Assembly: GCF_021917145.1 (NCBI RefSeq)
Contig: NC_061074.1
Coordinates: forward strand, 7,040,017 to 7,104,016
Direction of reading: 5' to 3'
DNA length: 64,000 nt
Source of the DNA: Hypomesus transpacificus
Taxonomy: Eukaryota > Chordata > Actinopteri > Osmeriformes > Osmeridae
Below, piece after piece: positions 29,401-42,382 of the stretch. Under the pieces are notes generated by a model. It had not been told where the DNA came from and did not search any database. It saw nothing but the letters and a program-made list of their open reading frames with translations. Each line of letters starts with the position of its first letter. Position 1 is the first letter of the stretch. A program made the position numbers and the translations under genes.

Positions 29401-32331
29401 TCCAGTTGAGGTAATCTCCCACTGGCACCCCAACCTGACCATCAACATGGTGGACGACCACACGGCATGGGTCAAGGGCTCAGTCCCCCCTCCCCTTGAC
29501 CAACGTAAGCTCTTCCTCACCACCCCTACCGCTTCGTTGGGTCATATCAAACCCTCATTTGGAGGGGTACCAAAAAAAATAAAGTAGTTAGTGTCACAGT
29601 TTGGTTGATGGCAATTTGCATTCAAGACTGCAAAAAGAGTCCCACATTACAGTAAAGCGGTAATCTGTGAAGGGGCTTATTTCAACACTGTGCCCCTAAA
29701 AGTTGCTTTTTACACCAATTCTTATACAGATGTGAAGTTTGACGCTGTGAGTGGCGACTACTACCCCATTGTTTACTTCAACGACTACTGGAACCTGCAG
29801 AAGGACTACTACCCCATTAACGACACGCAGCAGACCCTGCCCCTCCGGCTGGCCTACTGCCCGCTCTCCCTGTGGCGCTGGCAGCTGTACGCCGCGCAGA
29901 ACGCACGCTCACCCTGGAACTTCCTGCCCGAGGACACCTACGAGCAGTCTGACGAGGACCAGGACTCCGTCAAGGTCAGGGGTCAAAGGGGATCTAGGGG
30001 GGTTGGATGTTGTAGTTGAGGGAATCCAAGAGTGCTGAGCTGTCAGTCTCCCCTGCCCTCCACTACTTCACATCTGACAAGCTTTCATCATTTATTGTTG
30101 TTTTTATGTTGGTGAATTAATACAGGATGGCATCCATGATTAAATGACATGTGTTGTTGTAAGCCACAGTGATTGCCTGGTGATTGTTGCATATTTCTTT
30201 GCTAGGCTATATATTTATAATCTAGGATCCATGCGGTTTCTACAGTGGCTGTCACTAAGGAAGTGTGTGTTTGTAGGTGGCTCTGCTGGAAACTAACCCT
30301 TACTTGCTGGGTGTCACCATTGTGGTCTCCATCGTACACAGCATCTTTGAGTTCCTGGCCTTCAAGAATGGTGAGTTTGTCTGACTGTTTCTGGTGGTGT
30401 CTGTACAGAGGTGGTCTTGTGGTGTGAGAAACAGTCCCGGGGATATCCTCGTGTCTCCTCTTCTCTCTCGTTTATCCCGTGTCTGTTTCTTTCTCCTCCT
30501 CCTCCCGTCCATCTCAGACATCCAGTTCTGGAACAGCCGTCAGTCCCTGGAGGGTCTGTCTGTGCGCTCCATCATCTTTGGGGTGTTCCAGTCCCTGGTG
30601 GTGCTGCTCTACATCCTGGACAATGAGACCAACTTTGTGGTGCAGGTCAGCGTTTTCATCGGCCTGCTCATCGACTTCTGGAAGATCACCAAGGTCATGG
30701 ATGTCAAGGTGGGTTCCTAAGGGGTCAAAGGGTGATGGTGGAATCCTCAACGGGTCAGTGTGGGTGCTTCAGAATCAAGCTGGGGTCAGGGGTCAAAGAT
30801 TGTGGGGTCATGGTGATTGAGGTCAGAACTATGAAACCTGTACTGATTCTGTCTAATCTCTCCCCAGCTGGACAGAGAGAACAAGATTGCAGGTGTCATT
30901 CCACGTTTAGTATTCCAAGACAAGTCTACATACATCAAGTCTTCAACCAAAATCTACGACGATGTAAGTCACACCCCGGCACCTGCTAGACACAGCAACT
31001 CCACCCCTTATTGAACCAGAGGAGACACCTGACTGAACGGGTTGGATTCATCTACATGTACTAATTGTTTCTTTCTCCGCTCCTCTGCTCTTCTCCCCTT
31101 TTATCATCCCCCCCCCCCCCCCTGTTTCAGATGGCCTTCAAATACCTATCGTGGCTGCTCTATCCTCTGTTCGGCTGCTATGCCATCTACAGTCTGCTCT
31201 ATGTAGAGCACAAAGGCTGGTACTCCTGGGTGCTCAGCATGCTCTACGGCTTCCTCCTGACCTTCGGTGAGTCGCTGACTCGCATGGCACTCAACCCTCA
31301 AATCAACAAATGATTTCAAATACTCCACAACCTGGTTTAAATAGGCTCCCAGATCCTTTCCTTTAAAAACATGCTTCTATTTGCTTGGTCGGATGGGTGG
31401 GATTGAGATCTTGTTGGAAACGTATTGGTTTTAGATTTTTATATGCCAGATCAGTCAAGTTAAGATAATGGTTAAGAAAATCCTTTCTTTTTTTCTTTTC
31501 AATAGTGAAGTTTTGAGGCCTCAATCAAATCATCAAACATCATACAGTTGTTTAAGACTAGGACTAGTATCTTTCCACCTGCTAATTGATTAGATCGGTC
31601 TAACACAAAAGCTGCAATCTGTAGCCAATTGATCAACCATTTGACAACCTCTGGTGTCTATATAGATCCAGTCTGTTATCATTGACAAGGCCTCGCCCTA
31701 ATCTATCCAGCTGAACGAGAGCGCTAGACTTGAGCAGACCAGGACAAGGTCCACTAATCCAAGTGTCCACATTGTTTCTGTTCCTGTTTCACAGATGTTA
31801 TTTACATGCTGAGTTGTTTTCATCTCGTTTCCTGTGTCTTGCTCATTTGATTGGCTCCAGGCTTCATCACCATGACGCCGCAGCTGTTCATCAACTACAA
31901 GATGAAGTCTGTGGCCCACCTCCCATGGAGGATGCTCACCTACAAGGCCCTCAACACCTTCATAGACGACCTGTTTGCCTTTGTCATCAAGATGCCCATG
32001 ATGTACAGGATAGGATGCCTCAGAGATGGTGGGTCTTCAGCTCTCATCTACTCTGTCGTCCTACTCTACTCAACTTGGCTCATTGCTACATCTGTACCAC
32101 ACATCTCGTAATATACTCCCTGTCTGTCCACCTCTAGATGTGGTGTTCTTCGTCTACCTGTACCAGCGTTGGATCTACCGGGTTGACCCCAACCGGGTCA
32201 ACGAGTTCGGCACCAGCGGTGTGGACCCGTCTAAGGACAGCACGGCGGAGGGGGAGGTCGCCGCGATAACAGACACCCCTGCCATCGCCGCTGTCACAGA
32301 CAAACCAGATGGAGAGAAGAAGAATGATTAA
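23490..32331 (+). CDS. clptm1: Cleft lip and palate transmembrane protein 1
   Basis: Fourteen exons: 23490-23543, 25894-26021, 27225-27348, 28400-28558, 28778-28895, 29041-29126, 29384-29504, 29730-29974, 30277-30370, 30518-30708, 30868-30963, 31131-31266, 31861-32028 and 32138-32331, giving 637 residues. CLPTM1 is a multi-pass ER/Golgi protein of the CLPTM1/CRR9 family reported to retain GABA-A receptors in the ER. The luminal part shows LYVYISQDEVFSDFNNTEAL, NGSLYIHVYFTKSGFHPDP, GPVEVISHWHPNLTINMVDD and KFDAVSGDYYPIVYFNDYWN. Membrane segments follow from TNPYLLGVTIVVSIVHSIFE to YLYQRWIYRVDPNRVNEF. The tail is Ala/Asp/Lys-rich and ends EKKND, a possible lysine-based ER-retrieval signal by analogy with human KKKD. 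Intron 3 ends in a 700-bp pyrimidine minisatellite. All splice phases agree; no defect is seen. Confidence 0.97.
26378..26396 (+). repeat. Short (GT)n tract in clptm1 intron 2
   Basis: A simple GT repeat followed by ATATA. The 120 bp after it, beginning GTCGAACGTCCGCACATGGC around 26454, is compositionally unlike the rest of the intron and may be a repeat fragment, though I cannot name one. Confidence 0.6.
27692..28397 (+). repeat. Pyrimidine minisatellite, about 28-bp unit, clptm1 intron 3
   Basis: About 25 tandem copies of a unit containing CTCTCTATACTTCTCTCCTC followed by TCCCCCC. TATACTT recurs every 27-30 bp. It ends at the acceptor of clptm1 exon 4 (exon starts at 28400), with the final CCCCCCTCCAG itself derived from a repeat unit. 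The Ser/Leu/Tyr-rich open frames over it are artefacts. Confidence 0.95.
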
Positions 32332-33260
32332 CAGAGACCAAGTTATCCATACCCCCACCCCCCACCAAGGTCCCTACACCATGAACCCTGAACCCCCCTC
32401 CCCCCCACTTGCCCTTGCTCCTGGGGCGTGGAAGACTCGTGGAGACCCAGGCTGAGTCCTACGCCCAATCATCTGCCAAGAAAAGGAGTCATCGTAAATC
32501 TGTCATGGACACTGCTTAAAAAATATATTATTATTTAGGTTCAACTTTTTCTCCTTGATTTTGAAGTGGGGACCCGCTGCAAATCATATTTAATGTAGAC
32601 TTAACCGTTCTTATTTCTCAACCCCCCCTCCTCTCCTCTGTTTTGCAGTTCAAGTGAAGTAACACAACAATGTGATGTATACTGTTATATATAATTTAGA
32701 TTGGGTATCTGTGGGGGGGGGGGGGGGGCGGGGGGGGGGGGGGGGGGGGGGGGGTGAGGAGGTGGGTGGGGGGTGTTGGCTGACAGTACATATCTCTTTG
32801 TATTTTAAAAAGTACAGGAAGAAAGAGGCCAAGTGCAGCTTTGCTCTGTCTGTGGATTACTTGTGAATTTATTTTTCTGTCATTCCATGTGTGAGCAAGC
32901 TGTGTCATGGTTTACCTGGAAACTGGGGTGTAGTGCAGGAGGAGGCAACTGGAAGGGTCCTGATCCAAGATGGCGGCTGAACGGAGCCAAGATGGGCCCT
33001 GTCCAGTCGCTACTCAATACAGTGATTAATACCCGAATCTTTTTTTAAACAAATGGTTGTTGTTCCCAACTTGAGCAAAAAAAAAGAAAAAAAAACAGCC
33101 TTGTAGGTATTAATATAAATATATATTAATATTATTGATAATGATGACTTGATTTTGTTTCTGTTTTTCAGTCAAATTTTTTTTTTGTATGTCCTGAAAC
33201 TGTACAGAATCTGAGCTTGTAATGTTAATAACACTGATCTCAAACTGTCTAGCAGTGGTT
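32332..33260 (+). other. clptm1 3' UTR region
   Basis: Noncoding sequence after the clptm1 stop codon, containing C-rich runs, a long G run and AT-rich stretches. No classic AATAAA is obvious, so the transcript end is uncertain; the right boundary given is a guess. Confidence 0.4.
32713..32753 (+). repeat. Poly(G) tract
   Basis: About 40 bases of G with a single C, just after GTATCTGTG, in the presumed clptm1 3' UTR. The length may be affected by sequencing error. On the RNA it could form G-quadruplexes. Confidence 0.85.
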
Positions 33261-34216
33261 CAATTGCTGTCTTTCATTCCCTGCTTTGGAAATGTCCTGC
33301 ACTCATACTTCAGGCAAGAGGAACCACAGACCCACTCTGTGTGCTAAATTTACCAGGGAGGAATTAAGGAGTTGACCAACAGCTTTCATTCTGTTTAGTT
33401 ATTATGAGGGAGAGGTTACATATTTTAACATTATGACTTAAAGTATAGCTCAGGATAGTGGGCCCTGGTCTTCGCAGTCCTGTACAGTATGTTTTAGATG
33501 CTTCCCTGCAGCAACAATTTTATTCAGATGAGCAGGACTACATAACAAATCCTCCCGTTTCTTTGTGCAGTGGCTGGAGACGAGACTAACAGCAGCTCGA
33601 TGAGTAACAGATTTGCACATCGTCCATTTCAGGTTGCAGACCTCAGATCTGGTAGGCTACAGGAGTACAGTCCTTATTAGGATACCTGCAATGAAAACAA
33701 CTGATATTATTCCCTTCAGCTGCTGGGATTCTGATAACTGATATTGCATCAGATTCCCAAATGAAAAGGGGGGTGAGCCAATGTCATCCAGCCTCTAGCG
33801 TACCGATGTGTTTTCCCCTAAATCATGCGGTTTCACTTTCCATTTAAGACAATTTCCTTAAGCACTAGATGGCAGTACATCGCTGACCAACTTCAGCGCA
33901 CAAGTACCCCAGTCTCAGATGCATTGTGTTATGTTTATTTTATGGTATTTAAGTCAGTGGAACAGTTGAAAATCTGAACTACGACTTCTTGACGATTTTA
34001 CGGCAACATGTGTGCGTAAGGATCTTTCCGGCTGAATGCGCTTCAGAAAATGACTTATGTTTCAAGCGGTGGTACAGGCTTTTTACCGAACATGCTAAAG
34101 AAATATATGTTGTACGTATGCTATAGTTGTTTACAAAAGTAATGGAAATATAAACACTCCAATATCTGCGATTGCTTTGATACCGTGGTAACCGGCCCGC
34201 GGTGGTTTCCGATCGG
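33261..34216. other. clptm1-relb intergenic region
   Basis: No coding signal or clear repeat seen. The last 100-200 bp is richer in CG and leads into the relb promoter motifs. Confidence 0.45.
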
Positions 34217-34224
34217 TGACGTAA
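34217..34224 (+). promoter_or_regulatory. CRE/ATF-like site upstream of relb
   Basis: TGACGTAA, a good ATF/CREB-family site, directly adjoining the kappaB site and about 270 bp upstream of the relb ATG. Confidence 0.4.
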
Positions 34225-34234
34225 GGGGATTTCC
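34225..34234 (+). promoter_or_regulatory. NF-kappaB site upstream of relb
   Basis: GGGGATTTCC matches the kappaB consensus GGGRNNYYCC at every position. It lies about 260 bp before the relb start codon, in the probable proximal promoter. Mammalian RELB is induced by RelA through promoter kappaB sites, so this fits established autoregulation within the family. Confidence 0.55.
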
Positions 34235-34490
34235 ACCGCGACCCATCTAGCTGCTCAAAATCCTCTGACAAATACGGAACTTGGCTCATAATATCGTTGC
34301 CATCGACGACGTCGGTGACACAACCATTAAGGAGCACTTTATGTTATAAAAACATTTAACATTGAGTAAGAAGCGACAATAGTTTGTGGCACCGCGTGAA
34401 CGAAGGATCTGTTAACACATTTTTTTACTGGAAACTTCGATTCTACGGGACCAAGATATTCGACTTCAAAGACAATTGCATGAATGTGTC

Positions 34491-37400
34491 ATGAGAAACA
34501 TGAGCGTGTGTTTCCCAAGTAAGTTCACTGTCGAAAGATGTGATTCACCATACCTGACTGCATGGCGGTGTCGCGAGCACTTTCATTGCGTTGTTTTTAC
34601 TTCATGATCTGTCGTTTGACAGTGGACCTGAAAGCCAACAATAACTACCTGTCTAGGGACTTCGAGCCCTCTTTGCAGTATTACATGCTACATTGACGTT
34701 TTCCTACCGCATACATCAAGGCAGACGTAATGTTTCTTATCCAATAGCAGTTAACTAACACATTTATTCGTCTGTTTTTCAGCACACGACTTGGGTGAGT
34801 ATACTTAATGTAATGCTACTACACAAACAGTAATAACACCATATAGCATGTCTACATACACTTAACACATGCGTGCACGTTTACATATTAATTAATATGT
34901 GGTAGGATGGTGGTTTTTGTCAAACTGACTGATTAATTGCTTTTTAAACTCACCTGCTTTGTGACCTCATCCTGCTTGCATTCTGCTTTCCTCCTCCTCC
35001 TCTTCTACGCAACCTTGTATCATTCTCTTCCATCCCCCTCTCATCCCTTTGCCTTCCTCTCTGCCATCCCAACCTCCTCATCCCCCCTTCATCCCTCTCA
35101 GACATCATCCAGGAGGTCATAAGTGAGGACAGAGAGTGCACCTTTCACAACCTGCCATCCGGCTCCTGTCTCCCTGGACCGCCTTCACCTCCAGACCAGC
35201 AGAAGCAGACCCCCAGGACCATGCCCAGACAGCCCGCCTCCTCGTCCCCCCCAGTACTGGTGCCCAGAGGCACAGCCCTAGTCAAGGTAAGTACCCAGCC
35301 TGATACAGATAGATGCGCAACTGTCTGAAGCTTCTTTGTCGTGTGATGTTATCAAAACCGTTATTCAGATGCTAGTCCTTCCCAATTTGTTTTTACCAAA
35401 CAGTGCTCATGTTTTAAAAACAGACTGTTCTAGCCTTGCATTGCTTTTCTAACATAAGCTAAATGAAGTTGTAAAAAACAGAGGCATCACAACTGATCCT
35501 ACTCTTTGTAGAAATGTGACACAGTGGTTGTGATTCCCCCCCAAAAAGTTGCCCAAAGGGACGATCAATTATATCTCATCGTATCGTACTCCTTTAATTC
35601 AAAAATACTTTCTACACTTAATATCTGCACAACCTACACATTCAATGTCCCGTAGGGGATTCATATCTACAAAGAAGTGTTCACATATCGTGCTGCTCAG
35701 CTGTAATTAAAGAGGATTGGTTGCTGGCACCTGCCTGGCAGTTGCTCTAGTTGAGCAGCTTGTTGGTTGTCCTGGCAGGGAGTAGCAGGCAGGAACCCAG
35801 GCTGTGTACTGTAAACCACGTGGTCATGCACAACCAGGAAGAGATGTGTGGATCTGTCGCTGCAGAGTCAGAGGGAGCTGGAAATATCTGGATGGATCAT
35901 TGGATGTAGATCATTAATCAAGGATTAATGTCAGCCTCTGCCAGTCAGGCTAGTGACTGGGTCATATTTGCATGCCTGGCATACTATTAACCTTGGGACA
36001 TTATGATTTCTCAAGTTATAAATGATTCCAAAATTATGATTATTATTCCGTTTATATTACCCTAATGAAGTGAATATAGGACTTTGAGCTCTTGCTCGGA
36101 AATGACCACTGTCTTGAATGGAGCATGTGCAGAATGTACTACAGTGAATATACACCGCCTGGGGCTGTGAATGAAATACTGTGAACTTCAGACATGTGGG
36201 GCTTTAGACTCAGAGTGATGTGAAATAGCTTAGTGGAGGACCAAGTTTGCTAACTGACGTGTTGTGCAAAGAGAGACTGAAAGAAAAAGGAAAAAGCATG
36301 TTGTGGCCTCTTGTGAAGGAAGAGGGGAAACGCAGAGCAGAAATGTAATCTGATTCCTGCTTTCACTTTGCCCACTCCTCCATTCCCTGCCCAACCCTCT
36401 CAGGGTGAAAGGTTACATTCTCAGTCATTTCTGTCTCCGCGATTGGTCCGAATGCTCCAGGGTAGGTTGACTTCCTAGTATCATCCTCGGAGCCTTTGTT
36501 TAGTTGTGCTCCCGACAACCAGGCATGCCCAGACTGCACGCGCACACTCATACGCACTGCAACCAGCGCCAGCTAGTCAGGAACAAATGATCTCACACAT
36601 GGTGTTGTAGTTCTTAGGCAGTCGCCTGATGACGGTGTGTTTAGAGTGAGAGACGACGAGGAATAACAAAGAAGGCACGCACTCTGTTTTTCTTTCGTTC
36701 TGACGAGCTTGAAGCCTTTTGGTTTGCTGTTTCTCAGATTGCAGTTGGCTGGTAGGTAAAGGGTATTTATAAACAATGTTTCCTGAGTTAAGATTAAAAT
36801 AATTGCCTATTGTTTGTATGTATGTGTGTGTGTGTGTGTGTGTGTATAAATACGTGTTTTGTTTGGTGTAGGCGGCTTTGTTTATATGTAAATCTATTGA
36901 AGTGTTTGCGTGTGTTTGTGTAGGCCACGGACTAGTATTCGGCTCTGTAAAGATCTTTTCAACTTTAAAATACACTGTATCATCAAGAATAAAGACTCGG
37001 AGTGAAAGAGATAGTTGAAGGAAGCTGGAAGACTGTACAGACATGAGGGGTAGATGAAGATGGGGGGCAAAGGAAGTAGGATGATCACACCAGAAACTGA
37101 ACGGAAATGGAGGGGAGGAGGAGGGAGGGAGGAGAAGGGGGTCTCCAGTTTGGCAGCTGCTGCCGGAAGCTATTGCAGTGTTTGTTTTTCTTTTCACTTT
37201 TTTTCATTTTCTTTCCTTTTCTCTCTTTGTGATAATTTTTTTTAGTAATAAGTGTGTCACTTTCAGCAATGGCATTAAAATATTAGGTGGTGGGACACTC
37301 ACGCACACACTTTCTGTTCACTACAATGTCAGTGTCAAGTGCTGCGGACAGGGCAAGTATCAGTTCCTGGCCAGTCATAATGTTACCTGACATCACTGTT

Positions 37401-40400
37401 TCTAACCTGGTTCTCTATAGGCTCCACACTCCTTTCCTCAGCCCCAGGGTGCCTCCAGGGGCAGCATGGCAGCCCAGCCCAGCCGCGGAGCCTCTCAGTC
37501 AGGTGCGCTCCGACGGGGCCGTGGGTCCTCTGCTTCCGTGGCCTCCAGGGGCCCAGTCGGGCCGGCTCCTCAGGCCCAGGGTGACACAGCGCTGCTGGAG
37601 AGGATTCTGGAGCAGCCCAGGCTGGTGGTGGTGGAGGAACCCAAGGAGAGGGGCATGAGGTTCCGCTACGAGTGTGAGGGCCGTTCCGCTGGCAGCATCC
37701 TGGGGACCTCCAGCACCGACACCAAAAAGACTCTGCCTGCTATAGAGGTACTGGCTAGTGGCTGCAGTGCACACACATTACTGAACATACTGCAGTACAT
37801 TCCATAAGTAGCAAAACGCACACAAATAATGTTACATCACGTAAAATGAGAAAACATTCAATTACATTAATTTACATCTGATTCATTTGTATTGCTTTCG
37901 TTGACGTGTCACGTGAGACATGTAACCAAACTTTCACATCCTTATCTCAGGTGCATTGTGTTTAGATGTGTGTAGATTGTACAGGCACTAGAACTGATTG
38001 AGAAGCTTGGAGGATTCATCCCTGTCTGCTGATACTGACAGACTCATGGAACAGCATATTCCATCCTGCAATTCTATTGGAGCAAACTATTATGTATGCT
38101 AGTCTAGAGAGGAAACCATCCGCAATGATTTGAAAACATCACTGATAATTACATTCAGTTTGACATACAGTATGTTTTTAATGGCCATACACTGGATAGC
38201 TCTGGGCCTACCTGTTGTGTTGGGTGTGTCTTCTGTGTCAATAGAGGGAGGTTTACGGAAGGTACCATCTCTCCCACAATAAAGGGGAGTTCCCCCACAT
38301 GTTGTGGCAGTGCCTCCTGCCTCCTGGAGACATTGAGTAGTGGAGGGTTGACTTTAAATGTAACTCAAATAGAAAGTCCCCAAAATTCAAGTCTTGTGGT
38401 CTAAAAGGGGGAAGATTAACCCCTCTCACATTCCGCCCCCTTTCTAAACACACCGCACACGTACATACACGACCACATCAGCAGTGTTCGTCAGACACCC
38501 ACAAAGACCGTACTCACACATACAAGCACAAAGTAGCCACCCAACACCAGATGTACACACTCCTGCCACACACTCCCACACACACACAACTACCATACCT
38601 ACACGCTTAACTAGAATGCAGAACTTGAACTGAGTGGCAGTTATAGGAACATTTATCATCATGTTCAATCATGATCACTGCGAGGAACGGATGGGTGTGC
38701 TTGTTGAATAGATTCAGAAATGAGTAAGTTTTGCAGTTCCTTCCATCTTCTCTCTCCAGCACTCTCTTCTTCTCTCTTTTTCTTTCCTGCATTACTCACT
38801 GTCTTACGTCCCCTCTGTTTCACCCTCCCTTCCTCCCCCTCCATACCTTCCACAGATCAATGGTCCCATCCAGCATGTCAAGAAGGTGAGAGTCACCGTC
38901 TCCTTGGTGACCAAGGACATCCCCCACCGCCCGCACCCGCACTGCCTCGTGGGTAAAGATTGTGCTGAGGGTACAGGGATCTGTGTGGTCAGTTTCAACC
39001 CTCACAAGGACCGATGCCACAGGTAGCCATCCCTTCTACTAATACTAATCTGTTCTGCACCACTTTGCTTCTTTCTGTTTCACCATTCTTCCTTCTCTTT
39101 ACCACCCAGTTTAATCCATGTACACATCCGTCCCCCTTTTCATAACTCCTTGTGTTTGTATAGTTTTGCTAACCTGGGTGTCCAGTGCATCAGGAGGAAG
39201 GAGCTGGATGCCTCACTGGAGAGGAGACGGAGCCTAAACATTGACCCCTTTAAGAGTGAGTGCAACACCCACTCTCTCTGTCTCTCTCTCTCTCTGTCTC
39301 TCTGTTTGTCACTCACTCACTCTTTCTCTTACACACACACACACACATATTAATCATCAATACCAGTGCTCACACCTCTCCTCACTCATCCATCTCTCTC
39401 TGATTGTAATATGCATCTAGTATCAAACATATTTGACTTTGTGATGTAAAATAATGATTGTTAAAGGGTCAGTAATGTTTGCTGCTTCCTGTTCCTGTGT
39501 GCCTGTGTCTCAGCGGGCCATTCCAAGAGCATCGAGGACATGGACATGAACGTGGTGCGTCTGTGCTTCCAGTGTGAGCTGGAGGGGGAGGACGGCATCC
39601 TGGAACAGCTCTATCCTGTGGTGTCCCAACCCATCTATGACAAGAGTAGGAGCACACACACACAGACACAGAGACATGCACAAACAGACAGAGACACACA
39701 GACACTAAAAGATACACATGCTGACTTAAAGACATGCATGTTTATGTTTGTACACAGACACACACACTGACCCTTCTTCCAAACTTATAACTCAGTCTAA
39801 TTCAACCTGTGAGTATCAACCTACATGTAATGGTTTGGTTGCCAAAGTGACTCAAACTAGAGTGGGTTTGGTTGGAAGTTGGCACCCTTGGTATCTAGCA
39901 CACATTTTCCTTTTTCATAGAGAGTAGAGATGAGCAGATACTTTTGTTATTCACTGACATGTTGTTTCAGTTTCAAACAGCTAACCGATAAAATGGCTCC
40001 TGCGAATGTGCTTCCTCCCTCTGTGGCCCACCTGGTACTGATTGTCTGTGTGTGGGCATGGTGTATTCACAGAGGCAACCACCACTTCAGAGTTGAAGAT
40101 CAACCGTCTGAATGAAGTTAAAGGATCCTGTACCGGCAAGACTGAGATTTACATGCTGTGTGACAAAGTGCAGAAAGGTGACCCAAACATGCTCACGTAC
40201 ACACAGACAGATTGAGAAATACAGGAACCAGCACTGTAAAAGAGGAAGTTTAAAAAACAGTGAATCTCTCTGGTGTGCAGATGACATTGAAATCATCTTC
40301 AAGCGGGGATCATGGGAGGCGAAGGCGGAGTTTGCCCAGACGGACGTTCACCGGCAGATTGCCATTGTGTTCAAGAGCCCGCCCTACCAGGAGCAGGACA

Positions 40401-40639
40401 TCACAGAGGAGCAGGACGTCAGTGTCTTCCTGCGCCGCCTGTCGGACCACATGGACAGCGAACCTGTGACCTTCACCTACCTGCCCCACAACCCAGGTCA
40501 GCCCACAGTCTTGCTATGAATTTGTTTCAAAAATATATCTATTTTTAAGATATAATTTATGTATGACATATTAAATTGTATATATAAATGTATTTAAAAC
40601 GAGAACACATACTACATATACATACATACATATAATGTG

Positions 40640-40675
<36 letters not shown>

Positions 40676-41479
40676 AAGTACAGTAATATACTGTTTTGAT
40701 GACATGTGAACAATACCTTTAAGTGTTGTTCCTTACTTAGATCCATATCAGGTGAACCGCAAGAGGAAAATCAAGAAGGACATCAGTTTCTCGGAGAGGT
40801 CCTGTGTGGCAGGTACAACTTCACGTGATCATAGTAGCTTGTGTCAAATCAGGTCTCTTATGTGCTGTATGTGTTTGTTCGTCTGTCTGGTATCTATAAA
40901 TGTTGAGTCTGAAGGTAGGGCTGACTCAGTCATATGTCTCTGCCCTCCACAGCTCAGAGTCTGGCAGCGTCAGACTCCTCTTCCTCCTCCAAGCCCTTCG
41001 AGTCGTTCGTCTACCCAGCTGAGACTTGCGTGTTCCCAGATGAAGTGAACCTTTCTGCCCAGACAGGGTCCTCCTCCCTGGGGGAAATGCAATACGGCAT
41101 CCCCCTGGAGGAGGAACTCTTGTACAGCCTGGAGAACTACACTTTTCTCAACCAGCTGCTGGAAGACCCAAGCCTCCATGCAATGCTGAACAACCCTGCC
41201 CTCACCTCCCTCACTTCCAGCCTCACTCCCGTCGACCTCCACGGCCTCAGCCTGGGACCCAACGCTAACTTTGCTAACCTGGATGCAAACTTAAACCCCA
41301 ACCAGATCGTGCCTGAAATTGGGCAACAGGATGTTGCCTACTACAACGACATGCAGCTGCAAATCATGGTCAACCAGTACCCACCTACGGAGGTCTCTGA
41401 CTCCAACCTTGTTGACATGGACCAACATGATAATGAAGGGGTTGGCGGGGTATCGGTGAAGGTGGAGAAAGGCCTATGA
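34491..41479 (+). CDS. relb: NF-kappaB subunit RelB
   Basis: Eleven exons: 34491-34518, 34783-34794, 35102-35286, 37421-37747, 38856-39022, 39164-39255, 39514-39645, 40073-40177, 40281-40496, 40741-40812 and 40953-41479, giving 620 residues. RelB pairs with p52 or p50 in the non-canonical NF-kappaB pathway. The Rel homology domain starts near [20 protein letters not shown] and carries the DNA-contact loop [15 protein letters not shown], like human RELB. The dimerisation part shows [51 protein letters not shown] and [12 protein letters not shown] basic nuclear signal NRKRKIKKD follows. The C-terminal exon is an acidic, Asn/Leu-rich activation region. Start choice is less certain: exon 1 has two in-frame ATGs (34491, 34500), and exon 2 is only 12 nt. 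[13 protein letters not shown] across exons 2-3 resembles human DELEIIDEYIKEN. Confidence 0.94.
36829..36846 (+). repeat. Short (GT)n tract in relb intron 3
   Basis: Simple repeat inside the 2.1-kb third intron of relb. I see no other structured element in that intron; a pyrimidine-poor antisense open frame over 36577-37197 has no recognisable protein. Confidence 0.7.
40640..40674 (+). repeat. (TA)n tract in relb intron 9
   Basis: A run of about 15 TA dinucleotides in AT-rich intron sequence preceding relb exon 10. Confidence 0.85.
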
Positions 41480-42360
41480 GGGGGGGAGAAACCATAACCT
41501 CCATCCACAGATGGTTGGCCCATAGTCTTAGACTGCATCCTTCTGATACTGTTCCTTTTTAGCATAGAAAAGCAGTAGAAACTCTCTAGTAGAACAGCTT
41601 GTGTGTATGAAGCATGAGCAACTCAGACATTGTGCTAGAGCTCTGTGAGTCATCTGTCCTGTTCCTCCCCACCCCCGTCCTCCAAGCCCCCCTCCCCCCT
41701 TTAGGCCTCGCTGGACGAGCCTACATTCCAGACTCTCTACACCTCATCTCCTGACCACATGAGTCATTACTACCCAACCTTCCACAGAGAGAAACTGACA
41801 TTCCAACCGACATCTCCCCTACCTACCGACCCGACCCATAACCAGGCCTGTGGGACTTTGCTGCTGTCTTTCTCTGTGTAATGTTAGCCCTAACACTGGG
41901 TATCTCAGCACTTAGTTAGCATGAAGCATACAATTATGTTATTAGCATGTAAATAGCCATTCTGTGTAAATAGCCATTAGGACTGAGGCTGAAGAATTGC
42001 CTCTTGCAAGGCTTTGACTGCCTTCTGTAAGCACTATTTTATTTTCTTCTGTTTAGTTTTTGGTCTATTCTTTGTTGTGTGTAGGTATTTTAGACAAAGA
42101 GAGACTGAAAGAATCGGTCTGAAGTGACTAGAATGGCCTGTTGTTGAAAAAAACAAGGACCAACAGACCACCCAGTCAATCTGTAACTCGCTTCAGATGC
42201 AAAAATATGTCCACTGGATTCAGCTGTGATGCATCAGCTTGTGTATTCTGGGTTCTGACTTTGTTTGTTTCATTAAGATTTACTTTACTATCCACAAAGT
42301 GGAACATTGTCTGCAGCCTAAAATACAAGCATTCTGAATAAAGAATGTTTTGTCTGTTGC
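41480..42360 (+). other. relb 3' UTR
   Basis: About 860 bp after the relb stop codon, ending just after an AATAAA at 42337-42342. No other coding signal. It is followed within about 45 bp by a perfect hairpin. Confidence 0.65.
42337..42342 (+). terminator. Poly(A) signal of relb
   Basis: AATAAA in CATTCTGAATAAAGAATG, followed 10-20 bases on by a GT-rich stretch (TGTTTTGTCTGTTG) typical of a downstream cleavage element. Confidence 0.7.
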
Positions 42361-42382
42361 AACCTTTCTGCGAGTTACACCT

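Noticed and set aside
36577-37197. Antisense 206-residue open frame in relb intron 3
   Set aside because: No family resemblance; low-complexity Thr-His stretch from a GT tract, and it lies within a well-supported intron.
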